From: Brachybacterium faecium DSM 4810
Lineage (GTDB): Bacteria > Actinomycetota > Actinomycetes > Actinomycetales > Dermabacteraceae
Direction: 5' to 3'
Length of the DNA stretch: 64,000 nucleotides
Assembly: GCA_000023405.1 (NCBI GenBank)
Contig: CP001643.1
Span: 2,356,001 to 2,420,000 of the forward strand
Shown here in pieces: positions 53,816-63,546 of the stretch. Made by a program: the position numbers and the translations under genes. The notes beneath the pieces were generated by a model, which was not told where the DNA came from, ran no database searches, and saw only the letters and a program-made list of their open reading frames with translations. Position 1 is the first letter of the stretch. Each line of letters opens with the position of its first letter.

Positions 53816-55471
53816 GATCTCCAGGCATTCCTCGACCGGCGCGCTCGCGGCGCCGTTGGGGTTGACCGTCTGCACCTCCACGCACAGCGGGCTGAGCTGC
53901 GGGGGGATCTCCAGGACGTGGGAGTTGTGCCCGTAGACGTCGATCTGCGCGCCGTAGCGGTCGGTGTACTGCTCGGGCAGGTCCTTCCACCGCACCAGGT
54001 AGTGGTCCTCCTGCGTGTACCCGGCCGGAGGTTCCCACGAGACCTTGATCCGTCCCGTCTTCTCGGTGCCCTCGCCGCTGGAGATGATCTGGAATTCGAT
54101 GTCCGTCGGCTCGCCGGGGGCTTCCTGCTTCGTCACCGGCACATTGATCTGCGTGGTCGCGATCGGGTCCGGTTCGGGCACCAGGAAGTAGCGCGCACCG
54201 AGGGTCGCGCCGACGCCGAGCACCACGATCAGCACCGCGGCGAGCGTGACGAACGGCCAGGCGGTCGTGGGCTGCTTCTGCTCGGCCCCGTCCTCGCCCG
54301 TCTCTGCGGCGAGCGGGGCCGGGGAGGCGGGGGCGAGGGCGGCACCGGCTGGGCGCAGCAGGGTCGACTCCCCCGAGCCGTCGGAGGGCATCCCGGGCGC
54401 GGCGGCGGGCCCGCCGGGACCGGTGCCTGCCGGGGCGCCGAGGGCGGGGGCGACCCCGGCGAAGGGATCGAGCCGGGGCGCCGGCCCGGTGCCGGTGGCG
54501 CCGCCGGAGTCCGGGTCGACGGTCGCGACCTTGCGGATCCGGGTGTGCAGGTCCATCTCGTCGTCGTCCTCGCCCTGGGACACGGGGGCGGCACGGTCGT
54601 CGAGCACGTCCATCTGCGTGACCGGCAGGGAGAGCGCGAGCTCGACCTGCTGCAGGCCGCGCCCGAAGGCGAGCGCGGTGTCGTAGCGGCCCGCTGGGTC
54701 CTTCGCCATCGCGATAGAGAGCACCCGGTTCAGCTCCGCCGGGACGTCCGGCCGGTCCAGCGCCTGCAGGGGCTCGGCGGAGATGCGGTGGATGAGATCG
54801 GAGGCGGTGTTGCGCTGGCCGCGCCGTTCGAACGGGGTGCGCCCGGCCAGCAGCGAGTAGACGGTGGCGGCCAGGGAGAACACGTCGCTGCGCACGTCCG
54901 CGCGCGGCGGGTCCGCGAAGAACTCCGGCGGCGACCACGGGATCGACATCCCCTGGGAGTCCTCGACGTCCTCCCCCTTCGCGGTCGCGATCGAGATCCC
55001 GAAGTCGGTCAGCGCCGGCCGGTTGTAGTCGGTGACCAGGATGTTCGCCGGTTTGATGTCGCGGTGGAGGATTCCGGCGCGGTGGGCGGTCTCCACCGCT
55101 CCCGCGATCTGCACCCCGACGCGCAGCGCCTCCGCGACGGTGATCCGCTCCTTGCGGAAGCGGAGCCCGTAGTTGGGGCGCGGGCAGTACTCCATGACGA
55201 TGTACGGGCGGTGATCGTCGGAGACCTCCGCCTGATGGATCGTGACGATCGAGGGATGGGTCGACATCTGGGCCATGACATTGGCCTCGGCGTCGAACAG
55301 CCGCCGCACCGACTCGTCGAGCACGTTCGACAGCAGCACCTTGATCGCCACCCGCCGCTGCGGGCGGAACTGCCGGTAGAGGAACACATCGGCGAAACCG
55401 CCGGAGCCCAGCAGCTGCTCGTACTCGTATCCGGGCAGCCGGGGCGGCGGAGAGGGCGGGCGCGAGCTCAT
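53810..55471 (-). CDS. Transmembrane Ser/Thr protein kinase (PknB-like)
   Basis: 553 residues. Kinase domain 15-285 with glycine loop GSGGFADV (22-29), Lys44, HRDIKPANIL (D138), DFG (156-158), and an activation loop ending SIPWSPPEFF. A Pro/Ala/Gly-rich linker follows, one TM near residue 405-427, then an extracellular fibronectin III-like domain (IKVSWEPPAGYTQEDHYLV, ending VEVQTVNPNGAAS) instead of PASTA repeats, so peptidoglycan sensing of the PknB type is unlikely. Its stop leads into the micro-ORF bridge. ATG 55471 overlaps the upstream FHA gene. Probably phosphorylates the FHA partners. Confidence 0.93.
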   Translation of the reverse strand: MSSRPPSPPPRLPGYEYEQLLGSGGFADVFLYRQFRPQRRVAIKVLLSNVLDESVRRLFDAEANVMAQMSTHPSIVTIHQAEVSDDHRPYIVMEYCPRPNYGLRFRKERITVAEALRVGVQIAGAVETAHRAGILHRDIKPANILVTDYNRPALTDFGISIATAKGEDVEDSQGMSIPWSPPEFFADPPRADVRSDVFSLAATVYSLLAGRTPFERRGQRNTASDLIHRISAEPLQALDRPDVPAELNRVLSIAMAKDPAGRYDTALAFGRGLQQVELALSLPVTQMDVLDDRAAPVSQGEDDDEMDLHTRIRKVATVDPDSGGATGTGPAPRLDPFAGVAPALGAPAGTGPGGPAAAPGMPSDGSGESTLLRPAGAALAPASPAPLAAETGEDGAEQKQPTTAWPFVTLAAVLIVVLGVGATLGARYFLVPEPDPIATTQINVPVTKQEAPGEPTDIEFQIISSGEGTEKTGRIKVSWEPPAGYTQEDHYLVRWKDLPEQYTDRYGAQIDVYGHNSHVLEIPPQLSPLCVEVQTVNPNGAASAPVEECLEIG

Positions 55472-58134
55472 GCCTTCTCCCCGTACCTGAGGTGCACGCC
55501 GTCGCCGAGGTCGAGGGCGTCACCGTCGCGGAGGACCACGCCCTCCCGCGCCCGCAGCCGCGCCGGGTCGAAGCCGGCGCGGTGCAGGGTCGTGCCGTTG
55601 GTGGTGCCGAGGTCGATCGCCACCACGTGCCACCCCTCGAGTCGCAGCTCGAGGTGCGAGCGCGAGATGTCCTGCTGCGGGCTGGGGACGGTGATCAGCT
55701 GGGGGACGTCCTGTGCGCTGACACGGGAGGCCCGGGGCCGACGGCCGAGGATCGCGGTGCGGTCCAGGACGACGCGCTCGCCGTAGGAGGTCCAGATCGT
55801 TCCCAGGGGTGGCCGGGCGACCGTGCGCGTCGGCCCCTGCAGCGGGGCGTGGCAGACCCGGCACACCGCGCGTTCCGGGGAGTTCGCGTGCCCGTTGCCG
55901 CAGACCAGGCCGGGCAGCGCCAGGGCTCCGGGGGTGCCCGGCCCTGCGGTGGAGGGGGCGGGGTGCTGTCCGTGGTGCGGCGACAGCGGCCGCGCGGGCG
56001 GTCCCGCCTGCGGGGGCGCTCCGTGCGGGGGGCCGCCGCTGTGGGGCGGGTGCGCGCCGTGCGGGCCCGGGTAGCCGACCTGGGCACCGGCGGCACCGGG
56101 ATCCATCGGCCTGTGGGGCTGAGGTGGGGCCGACGGGGCCTGTGCGGAGTAGCCCACGTGCTGACCGGCCGCGCCGGACATCATCGGTGCCCCGTGCTGC
56201 GGGAGGGGTCCCGCCTGGCCGTTCGGGGTGGCGGGTCGGACGGGCGCCGGGCGGGATCCGGTGTTCGGCGCGGGCGGGCGCTCGGCCATGTGCACCTGCG
56301 GGTAGGCGGATTCGGCCGGGCGGGGCGCAGAGCCTCGACGGGCCGCGGTCTGCGCGATCTCGGGCGCGGTGCGGCCGACTCCGGGCACCCAGTCGATGAA
56401 CTCGCTCGGCGCGGAGCTCTCCTCCGGCTCAGGCTCCGCCACGGTCTCCGCGGACGGCACTGTGCCCGTCGCCGCGCGGGGAGCGGGAGCCTCCTGGCCC
56501 GGGTGATCAGTGGTCGATGTGCTCGCGTGCTCCGGTTCACCCTGCTCCTCGGCGTCCTCCTCCGTGCGGCGGACGGCGGCGTCCTCGATCCGGCGGAACA
56601 CCGTCTTGCCGAAGAGGTCGTCGTAGGCGCCGGTGTTCTCGAGCTCGCTCACGGGCGGCGCCGACGCACGCCGTCGGGGCGCTGCCGGTGCCCGGCGGGG
56701 CGCGGCGGCGGGGTCGCTCTCCTGCTCGTCGTCCTCATCGATCGGGGCGATCTGCGTCTCCGGGGAGAGCAGATCATCGTCCACGGGTTCGATCCGCGTG
56801 ACGGGTGACTCGAGCTCCTCCTCGGGAGGTGGCTCCGGGGTGGGGACGGACACCGACGGGGTGGTCGGAGCGGCAGGGGCGGCCGGGGACGTCGGAGCAG
56901 CCGCGGTGGCCGGTGCGGCCGTCTCGGCGACGGGCGCCGTCGGGGCGGGCTCCGTCGGGGCGGGCTCCGTCGGGGCGGGGTTCGCGACCTTCGGCGCGCT
57001 GCGGCGCCTGCGGTCGAACAGGGAGGTGCTCACCAGAGGTCGCTTCCCGGCGCTCGTGCTCTCCTGCTCTCCTGCTCCGCTCGGCGCGGCAGCAGTGCTC
57101 GGCGCGGCAGGAGTCGGCACGGCAGGTGCCGGGACTGCCGCGGTGCTCGATGCGGACGGCGAGGGGGCGGGGGCCGGGGCGTCCGCCGGGGAGGGTTCGG
57201 GGTCCGGGGCGTCCGCCGAGGAGGAGGGGGCGGGAGCTGCCGGCTCGACGGGTGCCGGGGCAGGCGGGGTCGAGGGTTCCGCGGGCGGCGCGGTGCTGCG
57301 CCCCTCGGTGCTCTTCGCGGCGGGGGCGCTGTCCCCGAAGAGATCCGCGAACCTGTTGGGCCCTGTCGGCTCGGGCGCGGCGGCCGCGCCGCGCGACGAG
57401 GCGCTGCTCCGCGCTCCGCCACGGGAGAGCGACGGCGGCATCTCCCCGGACTTGCGAGTGGCCAGAGCCGGGGTGAGCTTCGACGGCGCAGCGGAGCTGC
57501 TCGCCGGCTTCGGGGCGGGAGCCGGGCGCGCGGCACGTCGCTTCTTGGCCTCAGGATCCTCGATCGAGCGTCCATCGGCCTCGATCTGCTCCGCGAGGGC
57601 GGCGCGGTCGGCGTCCGCGAGAGCGGCCGGGTCCATGGTCACGTGCACGAAGCCCCGGACCGGGACGATGCCCGCGCTCAGCCGCGGCGCACCGATGGAC
57701 TCCTCCGCCGGCAGGTCGCCGAAGGCGACGCGCCGCACCCCGTGGAGGGTCGTGAGCACGAAGGGCTCCTCCTCGGTGCCCGCGATCTGCTGGGACCCGT
57801 CGGCCGTGTAGACGGCGATCGGCGTGGTGCCCTTGACACCGAACACGGCATCCGCGCCGTCATGGAAGCCGAAGAGGATGGCGGTGAGCTTGTCGGCGCT
57901 GCCGAGCTGCCCTGCCTCGACGAGCCGGTCGAGGAAGTCCTCCGGGGCGGGCTTGTCCCCCAGCACGGTCCAGGCCGCCTCGGTCACCTGCTTGCGCAGC
58001 CCGGGCACGAGCACCACCCAGGCGTTCTCCCGCAGGACCAGGGTGGCGGGCCCCTGCCGGATCCACGTGCCGGTGCCGAGCAGCTCCGTCGCCTCCTCGC
58101 TCTTCTCCGCGCCGTCGTCCTTCTCCGCGCTCAT
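55468..58134 (-). CDS. Large FHA-domain protein with Pro/Ala-rich central region and zinc-ribbon-like motif
   Basis: 888 residues. Residues 1-160 are a globular domain of unknown type (WIRQGPATLVLRENAWVVLV). The middle 500 residues are disordered, Ala/Pro/Ser/Glu-rich with possible phospho-sites (TRIEPVDDD, TQIAPIDED). Near the C-terminus GLVCGNGHANSPERAVCRVC forms a four-residue Cys/His zinc-ribbon-like motif, followed by an FHA domain (TAILGRRPR, DISRSHLELRLEG, DLGTTNGTTLH). Start ATG 58134 overlaps the PP2C stop. Likely an adaptor bound by phosphorylated kinase or other FHA-cluster proteins; the exact role is unknown. Confidence 0.82.
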   Translation of the reverse strand: MSAEKDDGAEKSEEATELLGTGTWIRQGPATLVLRENAWVVLVPGLRKQVTEAAWTVLGDKPAPEDFLDRLVEAGQLGSADKLTAILFGFHDGADAVFGVKGTTPIAVYTADGSQQIAGTEEEPFVLTTLHGVRRVAFGDLPAEESIGAPRLSAGIVPVRGFVHVTMDPAALADADRAALAEQIEADGRSIEDPEAKKRRAARPAPAPKPASSSAAPSKLTPALATRKSGEMPPSLSRGGARSSASSRGAAAAPEPTGPNRFADLFGDSAPAAKSTEGRSTAPPAEPSTPPAPAPVEPAAPAPSSSADAPDPEPSPADAPAPAPSPSASSTAAVPAPAVPTPAAPSTAAAPSGAGEQESTSAGKRPLVSTSLFDRRRRSAPKVANPAPTEPAPTEPAPTAPVAETAAPATAAAPTSPAAPAAPTTPSVSVPTPEPPPEEELESPVTRIEPVDDDLLSPETQIAPIDEDDEQESDPAAAPRRAPAAPRRRASAPPVSELENTGAYDDLFGKTVFRRIEDAAVRRTEEDAEEQGEPEHASTSTTDHPGQEAPAPRAATGTVPSAETVAEPEPEESSAPSEFIDWVPGVGRTAPEIAQTAARRGSAPRPAESAYPQVHMAERPPAPNTGSRPAPVRPATPNGQAGPLPQHGAPMMSGAAGQHVGYSAQAPSAPPQPHRPMDPGAAGAQVGYPGPHGAHPPHSGGPPHGAPPQAGPPARPLSPHHGQHPAPSTAGPGTPGALALPGLVCGNGHANSPERAVCRVCHAPLQGPTRTVARPPLGTIWTSYGERVVLDRTAILGRRPRASRVSAQDVPQLITVPSPQQDISRSHLELRLEGWHVVAIDLGTTNGTTLHRAGFDPARLRAREGVVLRDGDALDLGDGVHLRYGEKA

Positions 58135-59012
58135 CGAGCGCCGCCATCCTCCGGGAGACCGCGCGGGAGGGTGTCCTCGTCGATCTCGAACTCCGGATCC
58201 TCGGCAGGGGTGATCGCACCTCCGGCCGTGCTCTCCGCGGCCAGCGGCTGGCCCACCACCTCGACCGCCTCGACCACGACCACGCTGACGTTGTCGTGGC
58301 CGCCGCCGTCGAGCGCACGCGTCACCAGGTCCTCGCACACGGTGCGCACGTCCGCAGGGCTGCGCAGCAGGCGCTCGATCGCCTCGTCGTCGACCTCGCC
58401 GGTCAGGCCGTCCGAGCAGATGAGCATCCGGTCGCCGGTCTCCGCCGGGATCAGCCAGTAGTCGGGATCCGATTCCGGGCCTGCGCCGAGAGCGCGCGTG
58501 ACCATGTGCCGGTAGGGGTGCACCTTCGCCTGCTCGGCGGTGAGGTCGCCGCGGTCCATCAGCTCCTGCACGACGGAGTGATCGACGCTGACCTGCTCGA
58601 AGATCTCCCCCGAGAGGCGGTAGACCCGCGAGTCGCCGAGGTTGAGCACCACCCAGTAGCCGACTCCGTCGAGGACCATCGTGGCGACGGCCGCGACGGT
58701 GGTCCCCGCGCCCAGCGTCGATTCGCCGCCGAGCTCACCGATCCGCACCGCTGCCGAGCGGAGCGCATCGCCGAGCTGCTCGACGGTCACGTTCTCCTGG
58801 ATCGTGAGCTTCTCGAACTCCTCCACGGCGATGGCGCTGGCCACCTCACCGGCGTTGTGGCCCCCCATGCCGTCGGCGACCAGGAAGATCGGCGGGACGT
58901 CGAGGAGCGAATCCTCGTTGGTGGCCCGCACGTGGCCCACGTGCGTGACGGCGGAGGAGACGACCCGGATCGTGCCGTGCAGGTCCGGGTCCGACAGGGA
59001 GCGGTCGGTCAC
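58131..59012 (-). CDS. PP2C family Ser/Thr phosphatase (PstP-like)
   Basis: 293 residues. Metal-binding motifs of the PPM family: RATNEDSLL (E33/D34), LVADGMGGHNAGE (D47), LNLGDSRVYRL, ICSDGLTGEVDD and GGHDNVSVVVV. No TM or extracellular part, unlike mycobacterial PstP. Start GTG at 59012 overlaps the RDD/FHA gene stop. Antagonist of the adjacent kinase; being translated between two FHA proteins suggests that phosphorylation of the FHA/secretion cluster is actively reversed. Confidence 0.94.
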   Translation of the reverse strand: MTDRSLSDPDLHGTIRVVSSAVTHVGHVRATNEDSLLDVPPIFLVADGMGGHNAGEVASAIAVEEFEKLTIQENVTVEQLGDALRSAAVRIGELGGESTLGAGTTVAAVATMVLDGVGYWVVLNLGDSRVYRLSGEIFEQVSVDHSVVQELMDRGDLTAEQAKVHPYRHMVTRALGAGPESDPDYWLIPAETGDRMLICSDGLTGEVDDEAIERLLRSPADVRTVCEDLVTRALDGGGHDNVSVVVVEAVEVVGQPLAAESTAGGAITPAEDPEFEIDEDTLPRGLPEDGGAR

Positions 59013-61015
59013 TGCACCCGCTCCACGGTGAGGGTCCGGTCGCCGAGAGTCACCTGTGCCCCGATGGGCAGCACCGTCGGGGCGTTCGGCACCAGGTTCT
59101 CGCGGGCACCGTCCTCGCGCAGGAGGGTCGAGCCGTTCGTCGACCCGAGATCCGTCACGAGCACCTCGTCGCCGCTGCCGTCGATGCGCAGGTGGGTCTT
59201 GGAGACGGAGCGGGTGTCATCCTTCATCACGAACAGCACCTCGTCCGCCGATGCAGCGGGGTTGCGGCCGACGACGACGGCCTTCTCGACGACCCGCTCG
59301 GCACCGTCGTCGGTGGTCAGGCGCAGCGTCCTCACCGGTGGCAGATGCACCGGGGACAGCCTCGTCGCCTCGAGGTCCCCGAGCGGCTCGTCCGGCACGG
59401 TCAGGCGCGTCTGCTCGTCCACGCCGGCGTCCTCGCCGTCCCAGGCGTCACCGGTCAGGTCGCTCGGCGCCTCGGTCGGATGGTCGGGTGCCTGGCCGTA
59501 GGGGGCCGCCGTCGGGGCGGGATCGTGTGCGGAGGGCGCGGGTGGGGCCCATCCCCGCGTCGCCTCGCTCGCCGGGACCGCGGGGGCGGAGCGGGGCGGC
59601 GACCACGACTGCTGCGGCTGCTGCGAGGGGGCGGGCTGCTGGGGCTGGGGCGCCTGCGGGGCGGGCGGCGCTGCGGGCTGGTCCCAGGACGGGGCACCCT
59701 GGGGCGATGCGGGCTGGTCCCAGGACGGCGCACCCTGGGCTGAGGCGGTCTGCGGTCCCCACGACTGCGCTGGCTGCCCGACCGGTGCGCCCCAGCTCTG
59801 CTGCGGCGGCGCCGGCTCCGTCGACGGCGGTGCCCAGCCCCCGTCGGCGCTCTGGGCGGGGGCGGCGGTCTCCGGGCCGCCGAACTCCGGGGCGGAGGCC
59901 CAGGACGGGCCCGCCGGAGGGGCGTCGGCAGCGGAGGGGGCCGAGGTGCCGGGAGCCGGCGGGGCGTAGGGGCTCGCCGCCTCTCCCCACTCACCGGAGG
60001 GGGCGGGCTCACCGGAGGGGGCGGGCTGCGAGGCCTCGGGGCCCACGGAGTCCTGCCAGGCCGCACCCGGCTCGGCGAGCAGGTTCTCGTGCGCGGAGAC
60101 CGGCACCGACGGAGAGCCGAGGTAGTGCTCGGCGCTCTCGCGCTCGAAATCGTCGGGACGCGGCTGCAGCGGGTTGCGACCGGCCTGGACGTCCACGACC
60201 ACCGAGTCGATGGCACGGTCGTGGAAGCCGCGCAGATGCTTCTTGGGGTCGAGGAAGATCGACAGGGCCATGAGCAGCGGGAAGACCCCGTACAGGAACC
60301 AGCGGCCCAGCGCCCGCACGACGCCGAGCGGACCGCCCTGGCTGCCGCGCGTGATCCGCAGGCCGAGGACCAGCTTGCCGACGGTGAACCCCTTCGCCCC
60401 GGACAGCCAGATCATCAGCACGACGTAGGCGGCCGGCAGCGCCACGCCCACCCCGATGAGGATGTACGGCAGCAGCGCCTCGGCCCTCGTGGTGACCGCC
60501 AGGATCCCGCCGATCGCCAGCGGCACCAGCACGAGGATCGCGATGACGGAATCGATCAGCGCGGCGAGGACGCGCTTGAGCGGGGAGGCGGGAGCGCAGC
60601 CGTCCAGCGGCGGCTCGAGCGGATGGTCCGTCGGCAGCGCCCCTGACGCGGTCACCGGCGAACCGGGACCGCTCGGCATGCCCGCGGAGGCTCCGGGAGC
60701 GTTCTGTGGCATCGGGGGCTGGGTCACCATCACCTGATCGTACTGTTCCCGGGGGCGCAGCGTCGTGGCGCCGGGCTTCTCCGGGGCGAGGGAATCTCGG
60801 GAGATCAGCTGCACCGCCTCCTCCTCGTCCTGCTCCTCGTCCTCCGGGCCGAGATCGCGCGAGCGCGGTGTCGGCGGCGGCGACCAGGCCCCCGGCGTCT
60901 CCGTGGCCCGCCGCTCATAGGGCGAGGCCTGGTAGCGGGCGCCGCACTCCCCGCAGATCGCGGCTCCCTCGCCGAGCAGTGATCCGCACGTGCTGCAGTA
61001 TCGCGTCTGGCTCAT
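59009..61015 (-). CDS. Zinc-ribbon, RDD membrane domain and FHA domain protein
   Basis: 668 residues. N-terminal zinc ribbon with Cys7, Cys10, Cys21, Cys24 (YCSTCG, CGECG); acidic linker; RDD domain about 140-275 with three TMs (LAALIDSVIAILVLVPLAIG at its start, carrying the family Asp); a 300-residue Pro/Gln/Trp-rich disordered region; C-terminal FHA domain (VVVGRNPAASADEVLF, RSVSKTHLRIDG, DLGSTNGST). Start ATG 61015 overlaps the transglutaminase-like gene. Combination of RDD and FHA suggests a membrane sensor or scaffold for the kinase. Confidence 0.88.
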   Translation of the reverse strand: MSQTRYCSTCGSLLGEGAAICGECGARYQASPYERRATETPGAWSPPPTPRSRDLGPEDEEQDEEEAVQLISRDSLAPEKPGATTLRPREQYDQVMVTQPPMPQNAPGASAGMPSGPGSPVTASGALPTDHPLEPPLDGCAPASPLKRVLAALIDSVIAILVLVPLAIGGILAVTTRAEALLPYILIGVGVALPAAYVVLMIWLSGAKGFTVGKLVLGLRITRGSQGGPLGVVRALGRWFLYGVFPLLMALSIFLDPKKHLRGFHDRAIDSVVVDVQAGRNPLQPRPDDFERESAEHYLGSPSVPVSAHENLLAEPGAAWQDSVGPEASQPAPSGEPAPSGEWGEAASPYAPPAPGTSAPSAADAPPAGPSWASAPEFGGPETAAPAQSADGGWAPPSTEPAPPQQSWGAPVGQPAQSWGPQTASAQGAPSWDQPASPQGAPSWDQPAAPPAPQAPQPQQPAPSQQPQQSWSPPRSAPAVPASEATRGWAPPAPSAHDPAPTAAPYGQAPDHPTEAPSDLTGDAWDGEDAGVDEQTRLTVPDEPLGDLEATRLSPVHLPPVRTLRLTTDDGAERVVEKAVVVGRNPAASADEVLFVMKDDTRSVSKTHLRIDGSGDEVLVTDLGSTNGSTLLREDGARENLVPNAPTVLPIGAQVTLGDRTLTVERVQ

Positions 61016-63546
61016 CGGGCCCGGCCCTTCCTGGTCGGCGTGGTGCTCGTCGGTCTGGTCGCAGTCGATCTCTTCGCAGTGCCGCGCAGGGACGAGCGTC
61101 CTCGGCGCAGCGTCACCGCGCGCCGCTCGGCCCGTGCCCGGGCCCGCGCGCGTGCCCGCACCCGCTTCCTCTCGCCGCGCCGCTCAACGGACCGGCGCCG
61201 GAAGGAGCGCAACGACACCGCAGCCCGCAGCCGTCGATGCCACGGGACCGCAGCCGACATGCTACGTCGCGCCGCCATGACATGCGTCCAGTACTCCTCG
61301 GCGACGTCCTCCGCCAGATCATCCGGCCCGAACACCGCACGGTCCGCGCGGCTCGCCAGGAGCGGCGCGCCCATCGCCGGGATCTCGGCATCCAGCCGCG
61401 CGGCCGTCTCGGCGCGGGTCAGCAGCGGATCGGGGCGGCGACCCTGATCCGCCATCAGGTCGAGGATCTCCTGCCATCCGCCGTCGATCCGCGCCGGCGG
61501 CGCCCCGGTGGTGCGGCGGCGTCCTCGGCGGCGCCCCTTGGCCAGGAGCACCGCGAGCACCGCGAGCAGGAGCAGGGCGACGGGCGTCAGGCCGATCCCC
61601 ATGTAGACCGCCCACGAGGTGGGCTCGGGCAGGTCCTCCTCCTTCTCGGAGTCGTCGCTCATCGCGCCGGGCGGAGGGCTCGGCGGCTCGGCGGGCGGGG
61701 GCGGCGGCTGGGCCACCTGGGGCAGCGGCTCGTCCACCTCCTCGGGCAGCGGTTCGGTGGGTTCGTCGTCATCGTCGGGCGCAGGGTCGAAGCGCACCCA
61801 GCCGATGTCCTCGAAAGCCACCTCGACCCAGGCGGTGACGTCCTCGCCCGTGATCTCGACGGTGCCCTCCTTGCCCTCGGGCACCTCGAAGCCCATCACC
61901 ACGCGGGCGGGGATGTCGATCGACCGGGCCAGCGCCGCGGTGAGCGCGGCGAACTGCTCCTCGTCGCCGATGCGCCCCAGGGGCTGTGCGTCCGGGGTGT
62001 CCTCGTCGAAGCCGACATCCTCGAGCATCGCGATCAGCCGGCTGGTGCCGTGTCCCGAGAGCGAGGCCGCCTGGTCATCGAGGCCGTGCGAGAAGAACGC
62101 ATCCTCCTTCACGGCCCGGGAGAGGTGCTGGAACCTCTCGTGGTCGGAGTCGGAATCCCCGGCCCACTCGTCCGCCGCCTGCGTGAGGCGCTCCGCCGGC
62201 GCGTTCTCGGGCAGCTCGATCTCGGCGAACCGCGCCGTGCGCAGCTCCTCCGCGGTGGGTTCGGTGTACGGCTCGTAGGAGAGCTCGTAGACGTCGCCCT
62301 CGCGCACTCCGCGCGCGTTGACGAGGGTCTGCGACTTCTGATTCAGGTAGAGGTTCTCGGCCGTCACCCCGGTGCGGTCGGCCGCCATGTCCTCGAGGTC
62401 GATGCGGTCGACCCGGGTGCCGAGGGTCGGCATCCACACCCCGGTGTAGGCACCGATCGTCACCGTGGAGACCTGCTCCTGAGAGCTGCCCTCGTGGAGA
62501 TCCACCCCCGGCGCGGTGCGGAGGAACGCCCCGGAGGCGCTGTCCTTCGAGGTGCTGCTGGCGACGTTGTACACCTGCAGGTCCCACTGGTCCATCGAGG
62601 CCAGGCGGATCTGCTGCCCGCTGTGGGCGCCGGTGACGGTGAACAGCGTCTCGGCGCGCTGCTCCTTGAGATAGCCGCGGAACTCCGACAGCGGCGAGAC
62701 GTACTCCTGCGGGTCGAACGGCGGGGAGATGTGATCGCGGGCGGCATAGCGGATCGTGCCCGAGGGCGGATCCAGCAGCGGCCGTGCGGCGACGGCACCG
62801 CCGCCGGCGAGCGCCATGATCACCGCTCCCCCGATCACCCGGCGGCGCAGCACCGGGTTCTTCCAGGACCCGGGCCGCACGGTGTCGGAGATGATCGTCG
62901 ACCGTGCGCTGGACAGTCGCGCCGCCTCGAAGCGCCACGTCAGCCACGCCACGGAGATGATCGCGAAGAGCACTCCGCGCAGCACCGGGGAGACCGCCTG
63001 ATCCGTGCCGAACACGATCGTGACCCCGAGCAGGGCGAGCGGGAACAGCCAGGCGAGCACGTAGAAGCGGCTGCGCATCACGATGCTCGTGCCCAGCAGC
63101 GACAGCAGCAGCACGCTGATCCACACCACGGCGAGCACGCCCTGCGCGGATCCGACGGGCGGGGCCACGGTGAGCACGGACTTCCAGGCGGTCACCGGTG
63201 CACGCAGCAGCTCCCAGAGAGCCCCCGGCGTGGGCACGATCCCCCACAGCGCGCGGGTGGGTGCGGCGAACATCGGCCCGAACAGGAAGTACACCACCAG
63301 CAGCAGCGGCGCGATCCGCAGCGGCCCCCAGCGCCAGCGCGCACCGACCAGGGCGATCAAGGTGCCGAACACCAGCGCCATGAGCCCGGTCAGCACGTAC
63401 TGGATGCCGCCGTAGACGTGGTGGAAGCCGAGCACGGCGAGGACGAACAGGGCGCCCAGCGCCGCGAGGTCCAGCGCGCGGCGTCCGTGCGGGACGGTCG
63501 AGAAGTAGCTCGGAGGGCGCGTGGCGCGCCCGGTGGTGGTGCTCAT
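61012..63546 (-). CDS. Transglutaminase-like membrane protein lacking catalytic Cys and His
   Basis: 844 residues. About six N-terminal TMs (residues 25-230), an extracytoplasmic region containing a transglutaminase-core-like domain about 500-590, an acidic/Pro-rich linker, a final TM near 640-660 and a basic cytoplasmic tail. In active members the motif is GxCxxFA and HAWVEV; here it is GDEEQFA (E529 where Cys is expected) and TAWVEV (T571 for His), while the Asp motif RFDPAP remains. So it is likely a structural or binding relative. ATG 63546 overlaps the DUF58 stop. TGase-DUF58 pairs are common in actinobacteria. Confidence 0.87.
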   Translation of the reverse strand: MSTTTGRATRPPSYFSTVPHGRRALDLAALGALFVLAVLGFHHVYGGIQYVLTGLMALVFGTLIALVGARWRWGPLRIAPLLLVVYFLFGPMFAAPTRALWGIVPTPGALWELLRAPVTAWKSVLTVAPPVGSAQGVLAVVWISVLLLSLLGTSIVMRSRFYVLAWLFPLALLGVTIVFGTDQAVSPVLRGVLFAIISVAWLTWRFEAARLSSARSTIISDTVRPGSWKNPVLRRRVIGGAVIMALAGGGAVAARPLLDPPSGTIRYAARDHISPPFDPQEYVSPLSEFRGYLKEQRAETLFTVTGAHSGQQIRLASMDQWDLQVYNVASSTSKDSASGAFLRTAPGVDLHEGSSQEQVSTVTIGAYTGVWMPTLGTRVDRIDLEDMAADRTGVTAENLYLNQKSQTLVNARGVREGDVYELSYEPYTEPTAEELRTARFAEIELPENAPAERLTQAADEWAGDSDSDHERFQHLSRAVKEDAFFSHGLDDQAASLSGHGTSRLIAMLEDVGFDEDTPDAQPLGRIGDEEQFAALTAALARSIDIPARVVMGFEVPEGKEGTVEITGEDVTAWVEVAFEDIGWVRFDPAPDDDDEPTEPLPEEVDEPLPQVAQPPPPPAEPPSPPPGAMSDDSEKEEDLPEPTSWAVYMGIGLTPVALLLLAVLAVLLAKGRRRGRRRTTGAPPARIDGGWQEILDLMADQGRRPDPLLTRAETAARLDAEIPAMGAPLLASRADRAVFGPDDLAEDVAEEYWTHVMAARRSMSAAVPWHRRLRAAVSLRSFRRRSVERRGERKRVRARARARARAERRAVTLRRGRSSLRGTAKRSTATRPTSTTPTRKGRAR

